From contig NZ_AHAM01000208.1 of NCBI RefSeq assembly GCF_000236565.1, positions 1 to 63,069 on the forward strand: 63,069 nt of DNA, given 5' to 3'. Every line of letters starts with the position of its first letter. The stretch's first letter is position 1. This stretch comes from Mesorhizobium alhagi CCNWXJ12-2. Lineage in GTDB: Bacteria; Pseudomonadota; Alphaproteobacteria; Rhizobiales; Rhizobiaceae. Of the stretch, positions 35,385 to 44,340 are shown one piece after another. A program made the translations under genes and the position numbers. The notes beneath the pieces were generated by a model. It did no database searches. It had not been told where the DNA came from and was given only the letters and a program-made list of their open reading frames with translations.

Positions 35385-36578
35385 TTATTTGACCAGTTCG
35401 CAGCCGCCGTCGGCGAGCGGCCGGAACGCCTTGTCGGCCGGGATTGTGGCGACCGTCTCGTAGAGATCCCACTCGCCCTCGGACTGATCCGGCTTCTTGA
35501 CGCGGAAGAGATAAGCGTCGTGCGTCTTGCGACCGTCGGCGCGGACCACGCCCTTTCCGAACAGCGGGTCGTCGGTCGGCATTTCCTTCATCTTGGCCAT
35601 GACCTTCGTGGGATCCTTGTCACCGACCGCCTCGACCGCCTTGAGGTAGTGCAGCACCGCCGCATAGACGCCCGCCTGGATCATCGACGGCTTCTTGCCG
35701 GCCGTCTTCTCGAAGCGGGCCGACCATTCGCGGGTCTGGTCGTTGAGATCCCAGTAGAAGGTCTCGGTCAGCACCAGGCCCTGCGCGATATCGAGCCCGA
35801 GCGCATGCACGTCGTTGACGAAGACCAGCAGGCCGGCGATCGCCTGGCCGCCCTGGGTGATGCCGAACTCGGCGGCCTGCTTCATCGAGTTGACCGTGTC
35901 GCCTCCGGCATTGGCGAGGCCGATCACCTGCGCGCCGGACGACTGCGCCTGGAGCAGGAAGGACGAGAAGTCCGTGCCGGGGAACGGCGTCTTGACGCTG
36001 CCGATGACCTCGCCGCCTGCTTCCTTCACGACCGCGGCGGTGTCGCGCTCCAGAGCGTGGCCGAAGGCATAGTCGGCGGTCAGGAAGAACCAGGTCTTGC
36101 CGCCGGCCGCCACCATCGCGCCGCCGGTTCCGTGGGCGAGCTGCCAGGTGTCGTAGGTCCAGTGCACGGTGTTGGGCGAGCACTTCGCTCCGGTCAGGTC
36201 CGACGTTGCGGCGCCCGAGTTCAGGAAGATCTTGTTCTTCTCGCGGGTGATGTCGTTGACGGCGAGCGCGACCGACGATGTCGGAACGTCGGCGATGACG
36301 TCGACACCCTCGGTGTCGTACCACTGGCGGGCGATGTTGGACCCGACGTCCGGCTTGTTCTGGTGGTCGGCCGAGACGATCTCGACGTTGATGCCCTTGT
36401 CGGCGGCCCCGAAGTCCTCGACGGCCATGCGCGCCGCGATGACGGAGCCCTCGCCGCCGATATCGGAATAGATGCCCGAGCGATCGTTCATCACACCGAT
36501 CTTCACGTCTGTCGCGTAGGCCGAGCCGGCCATCAGCAGGCCGGCAAGCGCTCCCAATATCTTTCCTGTCGTCTTCAT
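35385..36578 (-). CDS. livK: Branched-chain amino acid-type ABC transporter substrate-binding protein
   Basis: The 397-residue periplasmic receptor has a signal peptide (MKTTGKILGALAGLLMAGSA, cleaved after AYA) and a type I periplasmic-binding fold of the Leu/Ile/Val-binding protein family: DVKIGVMNDRSGIYSDIGGE, ARMAVEDFGAADKGINVEIV, DHQNKPDVGSNIARQWYDTE and WFFLTADYAFGHALERDTAA. AGGAGGAG precedes the chosen ATG at 36578; an upstream in-frame start at 36614 is unlikely. Many of these receptors bind amides, urea or aromatic acids, so the substrate is open. Confidence 0.93.
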   Translation of the reverse strand: MKTTGKILGALAGLLMAGSAYATDVKIGVMNDRSGIYSDIGGEGSVIAARMAVEDFGAADKGINVEIVSADHQNKPDVGSNIARQWYDTEGVDVIADVPTSSVALAVNDITREKNKIFLNSGAATSDLTGAKCSPNTVHWTYDTWQLAHGTGGAMVAAGGKTWFFLTADYAFGHALERDTAAVVKEAGGEVIGSVKTPFPGTDFSSFLLQAQSSGAQVIGLANAGGDTVNSMKQAAEFGITQGGQAIAGLLVFVNDVHALGLDIAQGLVLTETFYWDLNDQTREWSARFEKTAGKKPSMIQAGVYAAVLHYLKAVEAVGDKDPTKVMAKMKEMPTDDPLFGKGVVRADGRKTHDAYLFRVKKPDQSEGEWDLYETVATIPADKAFRPLADGGCELVK

Positions 36579-36628
36579 CGTGTCTGCTCCTCCTGTTTTG
36601 ACGCACCGCGCCATTTTGGTCGTTGATC

Positions 36629-37375
36629 TCAGACGCCGAGATAGCCGTGAAGCTTTTCGACGTTGGCGTCGAGTTCTGAATTGGGGATTGTATCGATCAC
36701 GCGCCCCTGTTCCACCACGTAGTGACGGTCTGCGACCGAAGCCGCGAACCGGAAGTTCTGCTCAACCAGAACGATGGTGAACCCTTCGCGCTTCAGCCGC
36801 GCAATGGTATGCCCGATCTGCTGGACGATGACGGGTGCCAGGCCTTCGGTGGGCTCGTCGAGCAGCAGGAGCTTCGCGCCCGTACGCAATATGCGCCCGA
36901 TGGCCAGCATCTGCTGCTCCCCGCCGGAAAGCTTCGTGCCCTGGCTGGACAGCCTCTCCCGGAGATTGGGGAACAATTCGAAGACCTGCTCGACGGTCAG
37001 CCCGCCCTCGCGCACCCGCGGCGGCAGCATCAGGTTTTCCTCGACCGAAAGGCTGGCGAAGATGCCGCGCTCCTCCGGGCAGAAGGCGATGCCTGCCCTG
37101 GCTATCGCTCGCGCCGGCAGCGCGATGGTTTCGCGGCCGTCGAAAGTGATCGAGCCCTTGCGCTTGGCCAGGATGCCCATGATCGCCAAAAGCGTCGTGG
37201 TCTTGCCGGCGCCGTTACGGCCGAGCAGCGTCACGACCTCACCTTCGCGCACGTCGAAATCGATACCGTGCAGGACATGGCTCTCGCCGTACCAGCCTTG
37301 GAGGTTCCTGACCGAAAGCAGCGCGCCGGGCGAGGCGGCGGAAGATGCGTGCTCCACCGTTTCCGTCTCAGGCAT
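36629..37375 (-). CDS. livF: ABC transporter ATP-binding protein LivF
   Basis: The 248-residue ATPase has Walker A GRNGAGKTT (residues about 53-61), the signature LSGGEQQMLAIGRILRTGAK, Walker B LLLLDEPTEGLAP and the switch His region. LSSQGTKLSGGEQQ and AFCPEERGIFASLSVEENL (Q-loop region) are typical of LivF. Its start overlaps the livG stop by 8 bases. It drives import with LivG in the cytoplasm. Confidence 0.95.
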   Translation of the reverse strand: MPETETVEHASSAASPGALLSVRNLQGWYGESHVLHGIDFDVREGEVVTLLGRNGAGKTTTLLAIMGILAKRKGSITFDGRETIALPARAIARAGIAFCPEERGIFASLSVEENLMLPPRVREGGLTVEQVFELFPNLRERLSSQGTKLSGGEQQMLAIGRILRTGAKLLLLDEPTEGLAPVIVQQIGHTIARLKREGFTIVLVEQNFRFAASVADRHYVVEQGRVIDTIPNSELDANVEKLHGYLGV

Positions 37376-38123
37376 GTTCGGCTCCGATATAGGCCTCGAC
37401 GACGCGCGGATCCTTCGACACGCTGGCGTAGTCGCCCTCGGCCAGCACCTTGCCGCGCGCCAGCACCGTGATGTAATCGGACAGGGCGGCGACGACAGAC
37501 AGATTGTGCTCGACCATCAGGATCGTCCGGTTGGCCGAAATTCGGCGGATGAGCTGCGAAATGCGTTCGACATCCTCCTGCGCCATTCCCGCCATGGGCT
37601 CGTCGAGAAGCAGCATTTCCGGCTCGAGCGCCAACGTGGTGGCGATCTCCAGAGCGCGTTTACGGCCATAGGAGAGTTCGCCAGCGCGGACCGCGGCGAA
37701 CTCCGACAGGCCGACATCATCGAGAAGCCCGGCGGCCCTGCCGTTGAACTCCGTCAACACGCGCTCCGAGCGCCAGAAGTCGAAGCTGTCGCCACGATTG
37801 CGCTGCAGCGCTATGCGGACATTCTCGATGGCGGTCAGGTGCGGGAAGACTGCCGAAATCTGGAAGGAGCGAACCATACCAAGCCGGGCGATGTCGGCCG
37901 GCTGCTTCCTCGTTATATCGCGATCATTGTAGACGATCGTGCCGCGGCTCGGCTGGAGGAACTTGGTCAGGAGGTTGAAGCATGTCGTTTTGCCGGCGCC
38001 GTTCGGCCCGATGAGCGCATGGATGGATCCTCTTTCGACCTTGAGATCCACATCGTTCACGGCCAGGAAACCCTTGAATTCCTTGGTAAGCCCGTTCGCG
38101 GACAAGATGATGTCTTGCGCCAT
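37368..38123 (-). CDS. livG: ABC transporter ATP-binding protein LivG
   Basis: The 251-residue ATPase begins MAQDIILSANGLTKEFKGFL and carries Walker A GPNGAGKTT, the signature LSYGRKRALEIATTLALEPE (LivG has the LSYG form), Walker B MLLLDEPMAGMAQEDVER and the H-loop VEHNLSVVAAL. The DVDLKVERGSIHALIGPNGA and VRSFQISAVFPHLTAIENVR stretches are family hallmarks. It is the first gene of the liv unit, upstream of livF, livK, livH and livM. Confidence 0.95.
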   Translation of the reverse strand: MAQDIILSANGLTKEFKGFLAVNDVDLKVERGSIHALIGPNGAGKTTCFNLLTKFLQPSRGTIVYNDRDITRKQPADIARLGMVRSFQISAVFPHLTAIENVRIALQRNRGDSFDFWRSERVLTEFNGRAAGLLDDVGLSEFAAVRAGELSYGRKRALEIATTLALEPEMLLLDEPMAGMAQEDVERISQLIRRISANRTILMVEHNLSVVAALSDYITVLARGKVLAEGDYASVSKDPRVVEAYIGAEHA

Positions 38124-38233
38124 CCACTCCCCATGATCTCGCCGGACGCAGCACGCCGGGAACCGACATCAGCAAGGCAGTGCACCACGATCAACCGCTG
38201 GCGGCCATACGCCTAAAGTCTAACAAGGGTTCC

Positions 38234-39187
38234 CTAGGCTGCGGCGTCGCTGTCGCGACTTGCTTGCGCATCGCGATAGAAGCATCCGAGAAGAAGCGGC
38301 GTGAGATACATCGGGATTTGGTAGCAGCCGATGAAGAGAAGCAGCGGATCGGTAACGGCGGCAGGCAGCGCCGTCAGGAACAGCGCGATATTGCGGTTGC
38401 CGGCCACGATGCCGAGAGGGGTTGCGAGCCGGCGTCTGCCGCTGCGGCGCAGCAGCGTCGCCACCACGACCTGAAGGCCGAAATTCGCGCCGAAGGCTAT
38501 GGCGAGATTGACCGCGAACCTCGACGGTTCGGAAAAAATTGCCGGCCCGACCGCCGACATAAGTCCGACAACCACCACCGCCATGGCGATGGCCGATGCG
38601 CCGTCTATCGCCTGTAGTCCATTGGCGCTCAAGTCATAGAGAAAGCGCCAGCGCAGAATGAACGCAAGACCGCCCGCCGCAAAGATGATCAGGAGCAAGC
38701 GGCCGGCCGCTGTGAAGACCTCCGACGTGTTGTCGAGCGCCGGGGTGAGCCAGAACGCGGGCAGCACGGTCAGCGGCAGTAGTGCTGTGCCCACGATCAG
38801 CAGGCGCAGCGCGGGGGCCGGATCATGGCCGGTCATGACGGTCAGGTTCGGGCTGCCCGAGATCGGCGATGCGGCCGCCATGAGCACCAGCGCCGTCGGC
38901 AGGATTCCGGTCCAGCCGATGCCGAGCATGAAGAGGATAAGCGCGACCGGAAACAGCACCTGGAATACCAGCACGACGCCAACTGAAAATCCGATATCGC
39001 GCGCCGCGCCGAGCGCCTGGCGCGGGCCGACGCGGAGTGCTGCCAAGAACAGCAGCGCGGCGACCATCTCGCCAATCCACGGTTTCAGCGCGAGCGCAAG
39101 GCCGGGCAGGGCGATGCCGGCGACCAGTCCGAGCACCAGCAGCAGGCGACCGTGTTTAGCAGCCTGGGTGAGGAGCGCATTGAACAA
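38234..39187 (-). CDS. BASS-family (bile acid:sodium symporter-like) transporter
   Basis: The 317-residue polytopic protein has about nine or ten hydrophobic helices and BASS-like segments GLVAGIALPGLALALKPWIG, ALVLMAAASPISGSPNLTVM (the Pro/Ser crossover) and LGIVAGNRNIALFLTALPAA (the conserved GNRN motif). BASS carriers couple Na+ to organic anions; the substrate is unknown. It begins with TTG immediately after the TAG stop of the second dctM; no ATG in this frame precedes the first helix. This links it to the second TRAP operon as its last gene. Confidence 0.82.
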   Translation of the reverse strand: MFNALLTQAAKHGRLLLVLGLVAGIALPGLALALKPWIGEMVAALLFLAALRVGPRQALGAARDIGFSVGVVLVFQVLFPVALILFMLGIGWTGILPTALVLMAAASPISGSPNLTVMTGHDPAPALRLLIVGTALLPLTVLPAFWLTPALDNTSEVFTAAGRLLLIIFAAGGLAFILRWRFLYDLSANGLQAIDGASAIAMAVVVVGLMSAVGPAIFSEPSRFAVNLAIAFGANFGLQVVVATLLRRSGRRRLATPLGIVAGNRNIALFLTALPAAVTDPLLLFIGCYQIPMYLTPLLLGCFYRDAQASRDSDAAA

Positions 39188-40495
39188 CTAGCGCGCCTGC
39201 CGCATGTTCTCGGGCAACCAGGTCGCCAGTTCCGGAAAGGCGATAAGGATCAGCACCATGAGCATCATGATCAGGAACATCGGAAGCGCCGCACGTGCGA
39301 TGTAACCCATGGAATGCCCGGTCATGCCCTGTAGCACGAACAGATTAAAGCCGATCGGCGGCGTGATCTGCGCCATCTCGACAACAACAACAATGAATAT
39401 GCCGAACCAGATAATATCTATCCCGACCTGACGGATCATCGGTTCGACGATGGCGATTGTCAGCACCACGACGGAAATCCCGTCGAGGAAACAGCCAAGA
39501 ATGATGTAGAATACCAAGAGAACCATCAGCAGTTCGAACCGGCTGAGGTCGATCGAGGCGATCCATTCGGCAAGCGCACGGGGCAGCCCGGTGAAGCCCA
39601 TCGACAAAGACAGGAAAGCCGCACCCGCAAGGATCAGCGCGATCATCGCCGAGGTTCTTGTCGCGCCCATCAGGCTCTCGAAGAAATTCCCGGCCGTCAG
39701 CGCCCCTTGCGCAGCGGCAAGCGCCAGCGACCCGATAACGCCGATCGCGGCGGCTTCGGTCGCGGTTGCAACGCCCAGATACATGGAGCCTATCACGGCG
39801 GTTATCAGAAGCAGGACGGGGATCAGGAACCGCGAACGCTTCACCTTGTCCCAGAAGGGCAGCGTCGGCTCGGCCGCCGGCCTGTAATCCTTCGACACCA
39901 TGGAAGCGATGACGACATAGCACATGAAGAGGGAGGCCAGCACGAGCCCGGGAAGAACGCCCGCGATGAACAGCTTGGTGATCGATTCATTGATTGCCAC
40001 GCCATAGACGATCAGCGTCAGGGAAGGCGGGATCATCAGGCCAAGCGTCGCCGCACCGGCAAGCGTTCCGATCGTCAAGCGCTCGGGATAATTCCGTTTG
40101 CGCAGTTCGGGGATGGTCATTTTGCCGACCGTCGTCAGCGTGGCGGCGGAGGAGCCGGAGACCGCGGCAAAGATCGTGCAGCCCGCGACATTGGTATGAA
40201 GCAGGCCGCCCGGCAGCCGGCCCATCCAGGGAGCGAGCCCCTTGAACATGTCTTCCGACAGTCGCGTCCGGTAGAGAATCTCTCCCATCCAGATGAACAT
40301 CGGCAGCGCCGTCAGCGACCAGGATGACGACGAGCGCCAGATTACCGTCATCATCGCGTCGCCGGCTGGCCGGCTGGTGAACATCTCCATGCCAACATAA
40401 GCGACGCCGAGCAGCGCAAGCCCGATCCACACGCCGGATCCGAGCAGAAGGAAGAGGATGAAAAGGAAGATGCCGATGGCGTAGAACGGTTCCAT
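39188..40495 (-). CDS. TRAP transporter large permease (DctM family), second set
   Basis: The 435-residue permease begins MEPFYAIGIFLFILFLLLGS and has HTNVAGCTIFAAVSGSSAAT, TIGTLAGAATLGLMIPPSLT and FYIILGCFLDGISVVVLTIA, the DctM-family core segments. I chose the ATG at 40495, 5 bases after the dctQ stop; the frame extends upstream as a shadow of dctQ. It acts with the dctQ and dctP genes upstream. Its stop is directly followed by the TTG start of the BASS transporter. Confidence 0.94.
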   Translation of the reverse strand: MEPFYAIGIFLFILFLLLGSGVWIGLALLGVAYVGMEMFTSRPAGDAMMTVIWRSSSSWSLTALPMFIWMGEILYRTRLSEDMFKGLAPWMGRLPGGLLHTNVAGCTIFAAVSGSSAATLTTVGKMTIPELRKRNYPERLTIGTLAGAATLGLMIPPSLTLIVYGVAINESITKLFIAGVLPGLVLASLFMCYVVIASMVSKDYRPAAEPTLPFWDKVKRSRFLIPVLLLITAVIGSMYLGVATATEAAAIGVIGSLALAAAQGALTAGNFFESLMGATRTSAMIALILAGAAFLSLSMGFTGLPRALAEWIASIDLSRFELLMVLLVFYIILGCFLDGISVVVLTIAIVEPMIRQVGIDIIWFGIFIVVVVEMAQITPPIGFNLFVLQGMTGHSMGYIARAALPMFLIMMLMVLILIAFPELATWLPENMRQAR

Positions 40496-40500
40496 CGGCG

Positions 40501-41034
40501 CTATTCCGCGTGGCTTTGTTCGGCGAGGCCGTCGCGGATATTGTCGCGTCCGGTGACAAGTAGAGTGACCAGATTGTCGATCAGGCAGATTGCGAGAATG
40601 ACAGCGCCGATCGCCATCGGGGTTTGCGCGATCCACAAAGGGGTAACGTCCTGGCCCTGGCTGACATCGTTCAACTTCCACGACCAGTAGACCATCTTGA
40701 TCGCATACCAGGCGAGATAGGTCGAAGCCGCCGCCGCAATGGCGAGCGACCAGAGTTCGCCCCAGAAGCGCCGCTCGCCCAAGGCCGTTAGAAGCAGGCC
40801 GACGCGGATATGTGCGCCGCGGTTTAGCGTATGCGCGAACGCCAGGAACGATGCCGCCGCCATGAAGTAGCCGGCATATTCGTTGGAGCCGTGGAAGGGA
40901 ATGCCCAACCAGCGGGCACAAACCTGAGCCGTGATGACGACCAGTATCGCAACCAGGCACAGGGCCGACAGCCAGGCTGCGAAATCATAGACGAAGTCGA
41001 GGCTTCGGCGGAATATGTTGGCTTCGCCGTCCAC
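40501..41034 (-). CDS. TRAP transporter small permease (DctQ family), second set
   Basis: The 177-residue membrane protein has four predicted helices and starts with GTG after CAGGAGCGCACA. The DctQ pattern includes FAAWLSALCLVAILVVITAQ, PFHGSNEYAGYFMAAASFLA (the NEYA motif of this subgroup) and NRGAHIRVGLLLTALGERR. It precedes dctM by 5 bases and follows dctP after a gap with a strong palindrome. Confidence 0.92.
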   Translation of the reverse strand: MDGEANIFRRSLDFVYDFAAWLSALCLVAILVVITAQVCARWLGIPFHGSNEYAGYFMAAASFLAFAHTLNRGAHIRVGLLLTALGERRFWGELWSLAIAAAASTYLAWYAIKMVYWSWKLNDVSQGQDVTPLWIAQTPMAIGAVILAICLIDNLVTLLVTGRDNIRDGLAEQSHAE

Positions 41035-41063
41035 TGTGCGCTCCTGGTTTCAAGAAAGAACCC

Positions 41064-41085
41064 GGCCCGGCGACGTCGCCGGGCC
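41064..41085 (-). terminator. Perfect palindrome between dctP and dctQ of the second TRAP operon
   Basis: GGCCCGGCGAC and GTCGCCGGGCC form an 11-bp perfect inverted repeat with no spacer (the helix would close over about 4 central bases). It lies in the 69-base gap after the receptor gene, the same place as the hairpin in the first TRAP operon, and likely tunes receptor to permease levels. Confidence 0.6.
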
Positions 41086-41103
41086 TTGGTCTGACTGGAG
41101 TCG

Positions 41104-42078
41104 TCAGTTGGCGCGGTAAGCTTCGATGATCGCCTTGCCGTCGTCGCCGGCGCTTTTCAGCCACTCGTCGGTCATGGTCTGGCCGAAACCTTCGAGTTCC
41201 TTCGCCAGTTGCTCGCTGGGCGGCGAAACCTTCATGCCGTTCTCTTCCAGCGTTTTGAGGTAGCCTCCGGAAAGCTCCTTCACCTTGGCGAGGCCGTCCG
41301 CAGCCGCAGTTTCGCCGCAGGTGGTGATCGCCGTCCTGGATGCGTCATCGAGCGCGGTCCAGGCGTCCTTGTTGACGAAGACGACGTTGCGCGGCAGCCA
41401 GGCCTGCACGTCGTAGAAATGCGTGAGCTGTTCCCAAACCTTCGAATCAACGCCGGTCGCGCCGGACGAAATGAAACTTTCCACGACGCCGGTCGCCAGC
41501 GCCTGGCTGAGTTCGGCCGCCTCGATCTGCACCGGCGCCATGCCGGCGAGTTCGGCGATCCGCGCGGTAGCCGCATTGTAGGAACGGAACTTCACGCCCT
41601 TCAGATCGGCGACCGAATTGACGTCCTTCTTCATGTAGAGGCCCTGCGCCGGCCACGGCACGGCGTAGACGTAGACGAGGTTTTCCGCATCGAGCGCCGC
41701 CTTGAGCTTGTCGCTTGCCGCGGCCCAGAGCTTTTCAGAGGCGTCGAAGGACGTGGCGAGGAAGGGAATCGAATCGATCCCGTAGAGCGGATTTTCATTG
41801 GCATGCGCCGAAAGAAGCCGCTCGCCGATGGGCGCCTGACCTGTCTGCACCGCTCGCTTGATATCGTTGCCGCCGAACAGCGAACCGCCGGCATGGGTGA
41901 CGATCTCCAGCGCGCCGCCTGTGCCTTCGCCGACGCATTTCGCGAAGGCCGCCGCGTTCTCGGAATGGAAATTGGTCGCGGGATAGGCCATCGGCATATC
42001 CCATTTTTCCGCGAACGCGGCATTCGCGGAAACCGCCACAAGCGCGGTCGCCGCCATCAGGCGTGAAAAATGCTTCAT
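41104..42078 (-). CDS. TRAP transporter substrate-binding protein (DctP family), second set
   Basis: The 324-residue periplasmic receptor has a signal peptide (MKHFSRLMAATALVAVSANA, cleaved after AFA) and DctP segments WDMPMAYPATNFHSENAAAF, HAGGSLFGGNDIKRAVQTGQ, GVKFRSYNAATARIAELAGM (with the conserved substrate Arg) and ALATGVVESFISSGATGVDS. It is the first gene of the operon dctP-dctQ-dctM-BASS. The FAD amino-acid oxidoreductase just upstream suggests an amino-acid-like or keto-acid solute, which is inference. Confidence 0.93.
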   Translation of the reverse strand: MKHFSRLMAATALVAVSANAAFAEKWDMPMAYPATNFHSENAAAFAKCVGEGTGGALEIVTHAGGSLFGGNDIKRAVQTGQAPIGERLLSAHANENPLYGIDSIPFLATSFDASEKLWAAASDKLKAALDAENLVYVYAVPWPAQGLYMKKDVNSVADLKGVKFRSYNAATARIAELAGMAPVQIEAAELSQALATGVVESFISSGATGVDSKVWEQLTHFYDVQAWLPRNVVFVNKDAWTALDDASRTAITTCGETAAADGLAKVKELSGGYLKTLEENGMKVSPPSEQLAKELEGFGQTMTDEWLKSAGDDGKAIIEAYRAN

Positions 42079-42102
42079 ATGAATCTCCCATTCATTCGAT
42101 TG

Positions 42103-43350
42103 TTATCGCCTAGTGAAACGTGAAGGAGCATAGGGCGCAAGGTCTAAGTTCGGCCGGTGGCCCGAAACCAGTTGCGCGAGCAGCCTGCCGGTCTTCGGCC
42201 CGGTCGTAAGCCCAATGTGGTGATGGCCGAATCCAAGCCACGCGCCTTCAATGCCCGGTACGGCGCCGATCACAGGGATGGAGTCCGGCGTCGCGGGCCG
42301 ATGTCCCATCCATTCCTTGGCGCCGCGCCAGGTCAGGTCCGGCATCGCTGCGCGTATATTCCGGAGAAGCAGGTTTATAGGTGGGCGGGAAGGCGGCGCA
42401 TCCAGCCCGCCGAACTCGACTATGCCGGCAAGCCTGAGGCGGCCGTCCATCGGTGTCGCGACGAATTTTGCCGATGCAAACATCACCGGCGATCTGGGCA
42501 TCCGGTTCGGTTCGTGCAGGTCGATGTGATATCCGCGTTCGCTTTCGAGCGGCACCTCAAGCCCCAGCTTCTTGGTCAACGAGCCCGACCACACCCCCGC
42601 CGTGACGATCGCAGCGGAGCAGGGGATCGTTTCGCCGCCGGCGCGAACGCCGGTGACGCGGCCATCCTGATGTACGACGTCGGTCACCTCGGCGCGAATG
42701 ATGCGTCCGCCGCGGGCTTCCACGTGACTCGCCAGCGCTTTGACATGACGTCCGGGGTCGCTGATGCGCCCATGCCCGCCCAGCCGAACCGCAAAATTCA
42801 GGTCCGGCCGGAAGATCGGGTCATGCGCGCGGAGTGCCGCTCCATCGAGTTCATCCCACCGGAAACCATGTTCCCTGCGGATCGACCAGCCAAATGCGTC
42901 GGCCTCGAACTGCGACCGATCGCGATAGACGTAGAGATAGTCGCAAGGCACGACAAACGCCTCTGCCCCGGTCCCGGCGGCAAGCGCCTGATGGTCGGCC
43001 AGACTGTCTCCTGTGAGCGCAAAGAGCGCATCGCTGATCCGCCGCGTTTCATCCGGCGTGCAATGGCTGAGATAAGCTTTGAGCCAAGGCGCGAGCCTGG
43101 GAAGATGCCGCCATTTCAGGAACAGCGGCTGGCGTGGATCGAAGAGCATCCGCGGCGCCTTGCGGAGCAGGCCCGGAACCGTCACCGGAACGACCGCACA
43201 GGATGCAAGAACGCCGCCATTGCCGTAGCTCGTCCCTTCGCCGGGTTCGCCACGGTCGATCAGGATCACTTTATGGCCTTCCCGCTGCAGCCAGATGGCC
43301 GTCGACACACCGACGATGCCGGCGCCGACAATGACAACCGTTTCCGTCAT
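42103..43350 (-). CDS. DadA-like FAD-dependent D-amino acid oxidoreductase
   Basis: The 415-residue flavoprotein begins MTETVVIVGAGIVGVSTAIW, with the Rossmann GxGxxG FAD motif at residues 9-14. It has the ILIDRGEPGEGTSYGNGGVL segment and the C-terminal FAD-contact stretch WLGFGHHHIGLTTGPKTGRL of the DAO/DadA superfamily. These enzymes oxidise D-amino acids or N-substituted amino acids to keto acids. The ATG at 43350 follows GGAGGAA; the frame extends upstream to 43476 without family sequence. It lies 24 bases before the second TRAP dctP start, same strand, so the two are probably co-regulated. Confidence 0.88.
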   Translation of the reverse strand: MTETVVIVGAGIVGVSTAIWLQREGHKVILIDRGEPGEGTSYGNGGVLASCAVVPVTVPGLLRKAPRMLFDPRQPLFLKWRHLPRLAPWLKAYLSHCTPDETRRISDALFALTGDSLADHQALAAGTGAEAFVVPCDYLYVYRDRSQFEADAFGWSIRREHGFRWDELDGAALRAHDPIFRPDLNFAVRLGGHGRISDPGRHVKALASHVEARGGRIIRAEVTDVVHQDGRVTGVRAGGETIPCSAAIVTAGVWSGSLTKKLGLEVPLESERGYHIDLHEPNRMPRSPVMFASAKFVATPMDGRLRLAGIVEFGGLDAPPSRPPINLLLRNIRAAMPDLTWRGAKEWMGHRPATPDSIPVIGAVPGIEGAWLGFGHHHIGLTTGPKTGRLLAQLVSGHRPNLDLAPYAPSRFTRR

Positions 43351-43459
43351 GCTTTTGGTTGTTCCTCCCGCCACTGCCTTCGACGATGCCGAGACATAGC
43401 TTGGACTGGGCCGGATTGGTATCACCGCGCAGCGTGTCGGCGTTGTACCAACAGCGTCC

Positions 43460-43493
43460 GCCAGTGTTATATTCATCTGGATATATCGCTGGC
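43460..43493. promoter_or_regulatory. Predicted ModE-type operator upstream of modA
   Basis: GCCAGTGTTATAT (43460-43472) and ATATATCGCTGGC (43481-43493) match as an inverted repeat at 11 of 13 positions with an 8-base spacer. The half-site ATATATCGCTG resembles the TATATAACG/TATATAGCG arms of known ModE boxes. It lies about 44 bases before the modA ATG, and a modE gene is at the end of the operon. ModE with molybdate is expected to bind here and repress. Confidence 0.75.
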
Positions 43494-43536
43494 CTTCGCA
43501 TAGTTTGATTGCTACCTACTCTGGAGAGTGGCCGAG

Positions 43537-44331
43537 ATGGGCAGAAATCGGTGGAAGTTCGCTGCGCTGATTGGGGCGATGGTGATGGCGCTTTCATCAG
43601 CGCCCTCCGTTCACGCGGCCGAGAAAGTGGTCGTGTTTGCCGCCGCCAGCCTCAAAAATGCACTCGATGCGGTCAATGAGACTTGGCAGGCCGAGACGGG
43701 CCGGAGGGCGACTATCTCCTACGCGGCAAGCTCGGCGTTGGCCAGGCAGATCGAACAAGGCGCCCCAGCCGACATTTTCATATCGGCCGATCTCGATTGG
43801 ATGGACTATTTATCCGAAAAACAGATGATCGCTCCAGGCTCCCGGACAAATCTCCTGAGCAACCGCATCGTCCTGATAGCAAGCGCGGATTCGGCGATCG
43901 AGGCGAACATCGCGCCCGACTTCCCGCTAACGGGGCTTCTCGGCGACGGCCGGTTGGCGATGGCAGACGTGAAGGCGGTGCCTGCCGGCAAATACGGCAA
44001 GGCAGCGCTCGAAAGGCTCGGTGTCTGGGCCGAGGTCGAAGGCAAGGTGGCGCAGGCGGAGAATGTGCGCGCCGCGCTCAAGCTTGTCGCGACAGGCGAG
44101 GCGCCGCTCGGCATCGTTTACCGGAGCGACGCCGTCGCCGAACCGACTGTGAAGGTGATCGGCGTCTTTCCAGAGGATGTACATCCACCGATCGTCTATC
44201 CTGTCGGAGTGATCGCTGACTCCAGCAATCCGGACGCTGCGGAATTCGTGAAATATCTGCAATCGGCCAAGGCCAAGCAATTGTTCGAGCAGCAGGGCTT
44301 CGCCGTGCTCGCTCCAGTCGCCTCCAACTAG
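43537..44331 (+). CDS. modA: Molybdate ABC transporter substrate-binding protein
   Basis: ModA binds molybdate or tungstate in the periplasm. The 264-residue protein begins MGRNRWKFAALIGAMVMALS (signal peptide, cleaved after VHA) and has the ModA segments KVVVFAAASLKNALDAVNET, ISYAASSALARQIEQGAPAD and IFISADLDWMDYLSEKQMIA. LVATGEAPLGIVYRSDAV near the C-terminus contributes oxyanion ligands. I chose the ATG at 43537 after GGAGAG; a GTG at 43528 adds three residues. It is the first gene of modABC-modE and sits behind the ModE-type operator. Confidence 0.97.
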   Translation: MGRNRWKFAALIGAMVMALSSAPSVHAAEKVVVFAAASLKNALDAVNETWQAETGRRATISYAASSALARQIEQGAPADIFISADLDWMDYLSEKQMIAPGSRTNLLSNRIVLIASADSAIEANIAPDFPLTGLLGDGRLAMADVKAVPAGKYGKAALERLGVWAEVEGKVAQAENVRAALKLVATGEAPLGIVYRSDAVAEPTVKVIGVFPEDVHPPIVYPVGVIADSSNPDAAEFVKYLQSAKAKQLFEQQGFAVLAPVASN

Positions 44332-44340
44332 CAGTCGCGC

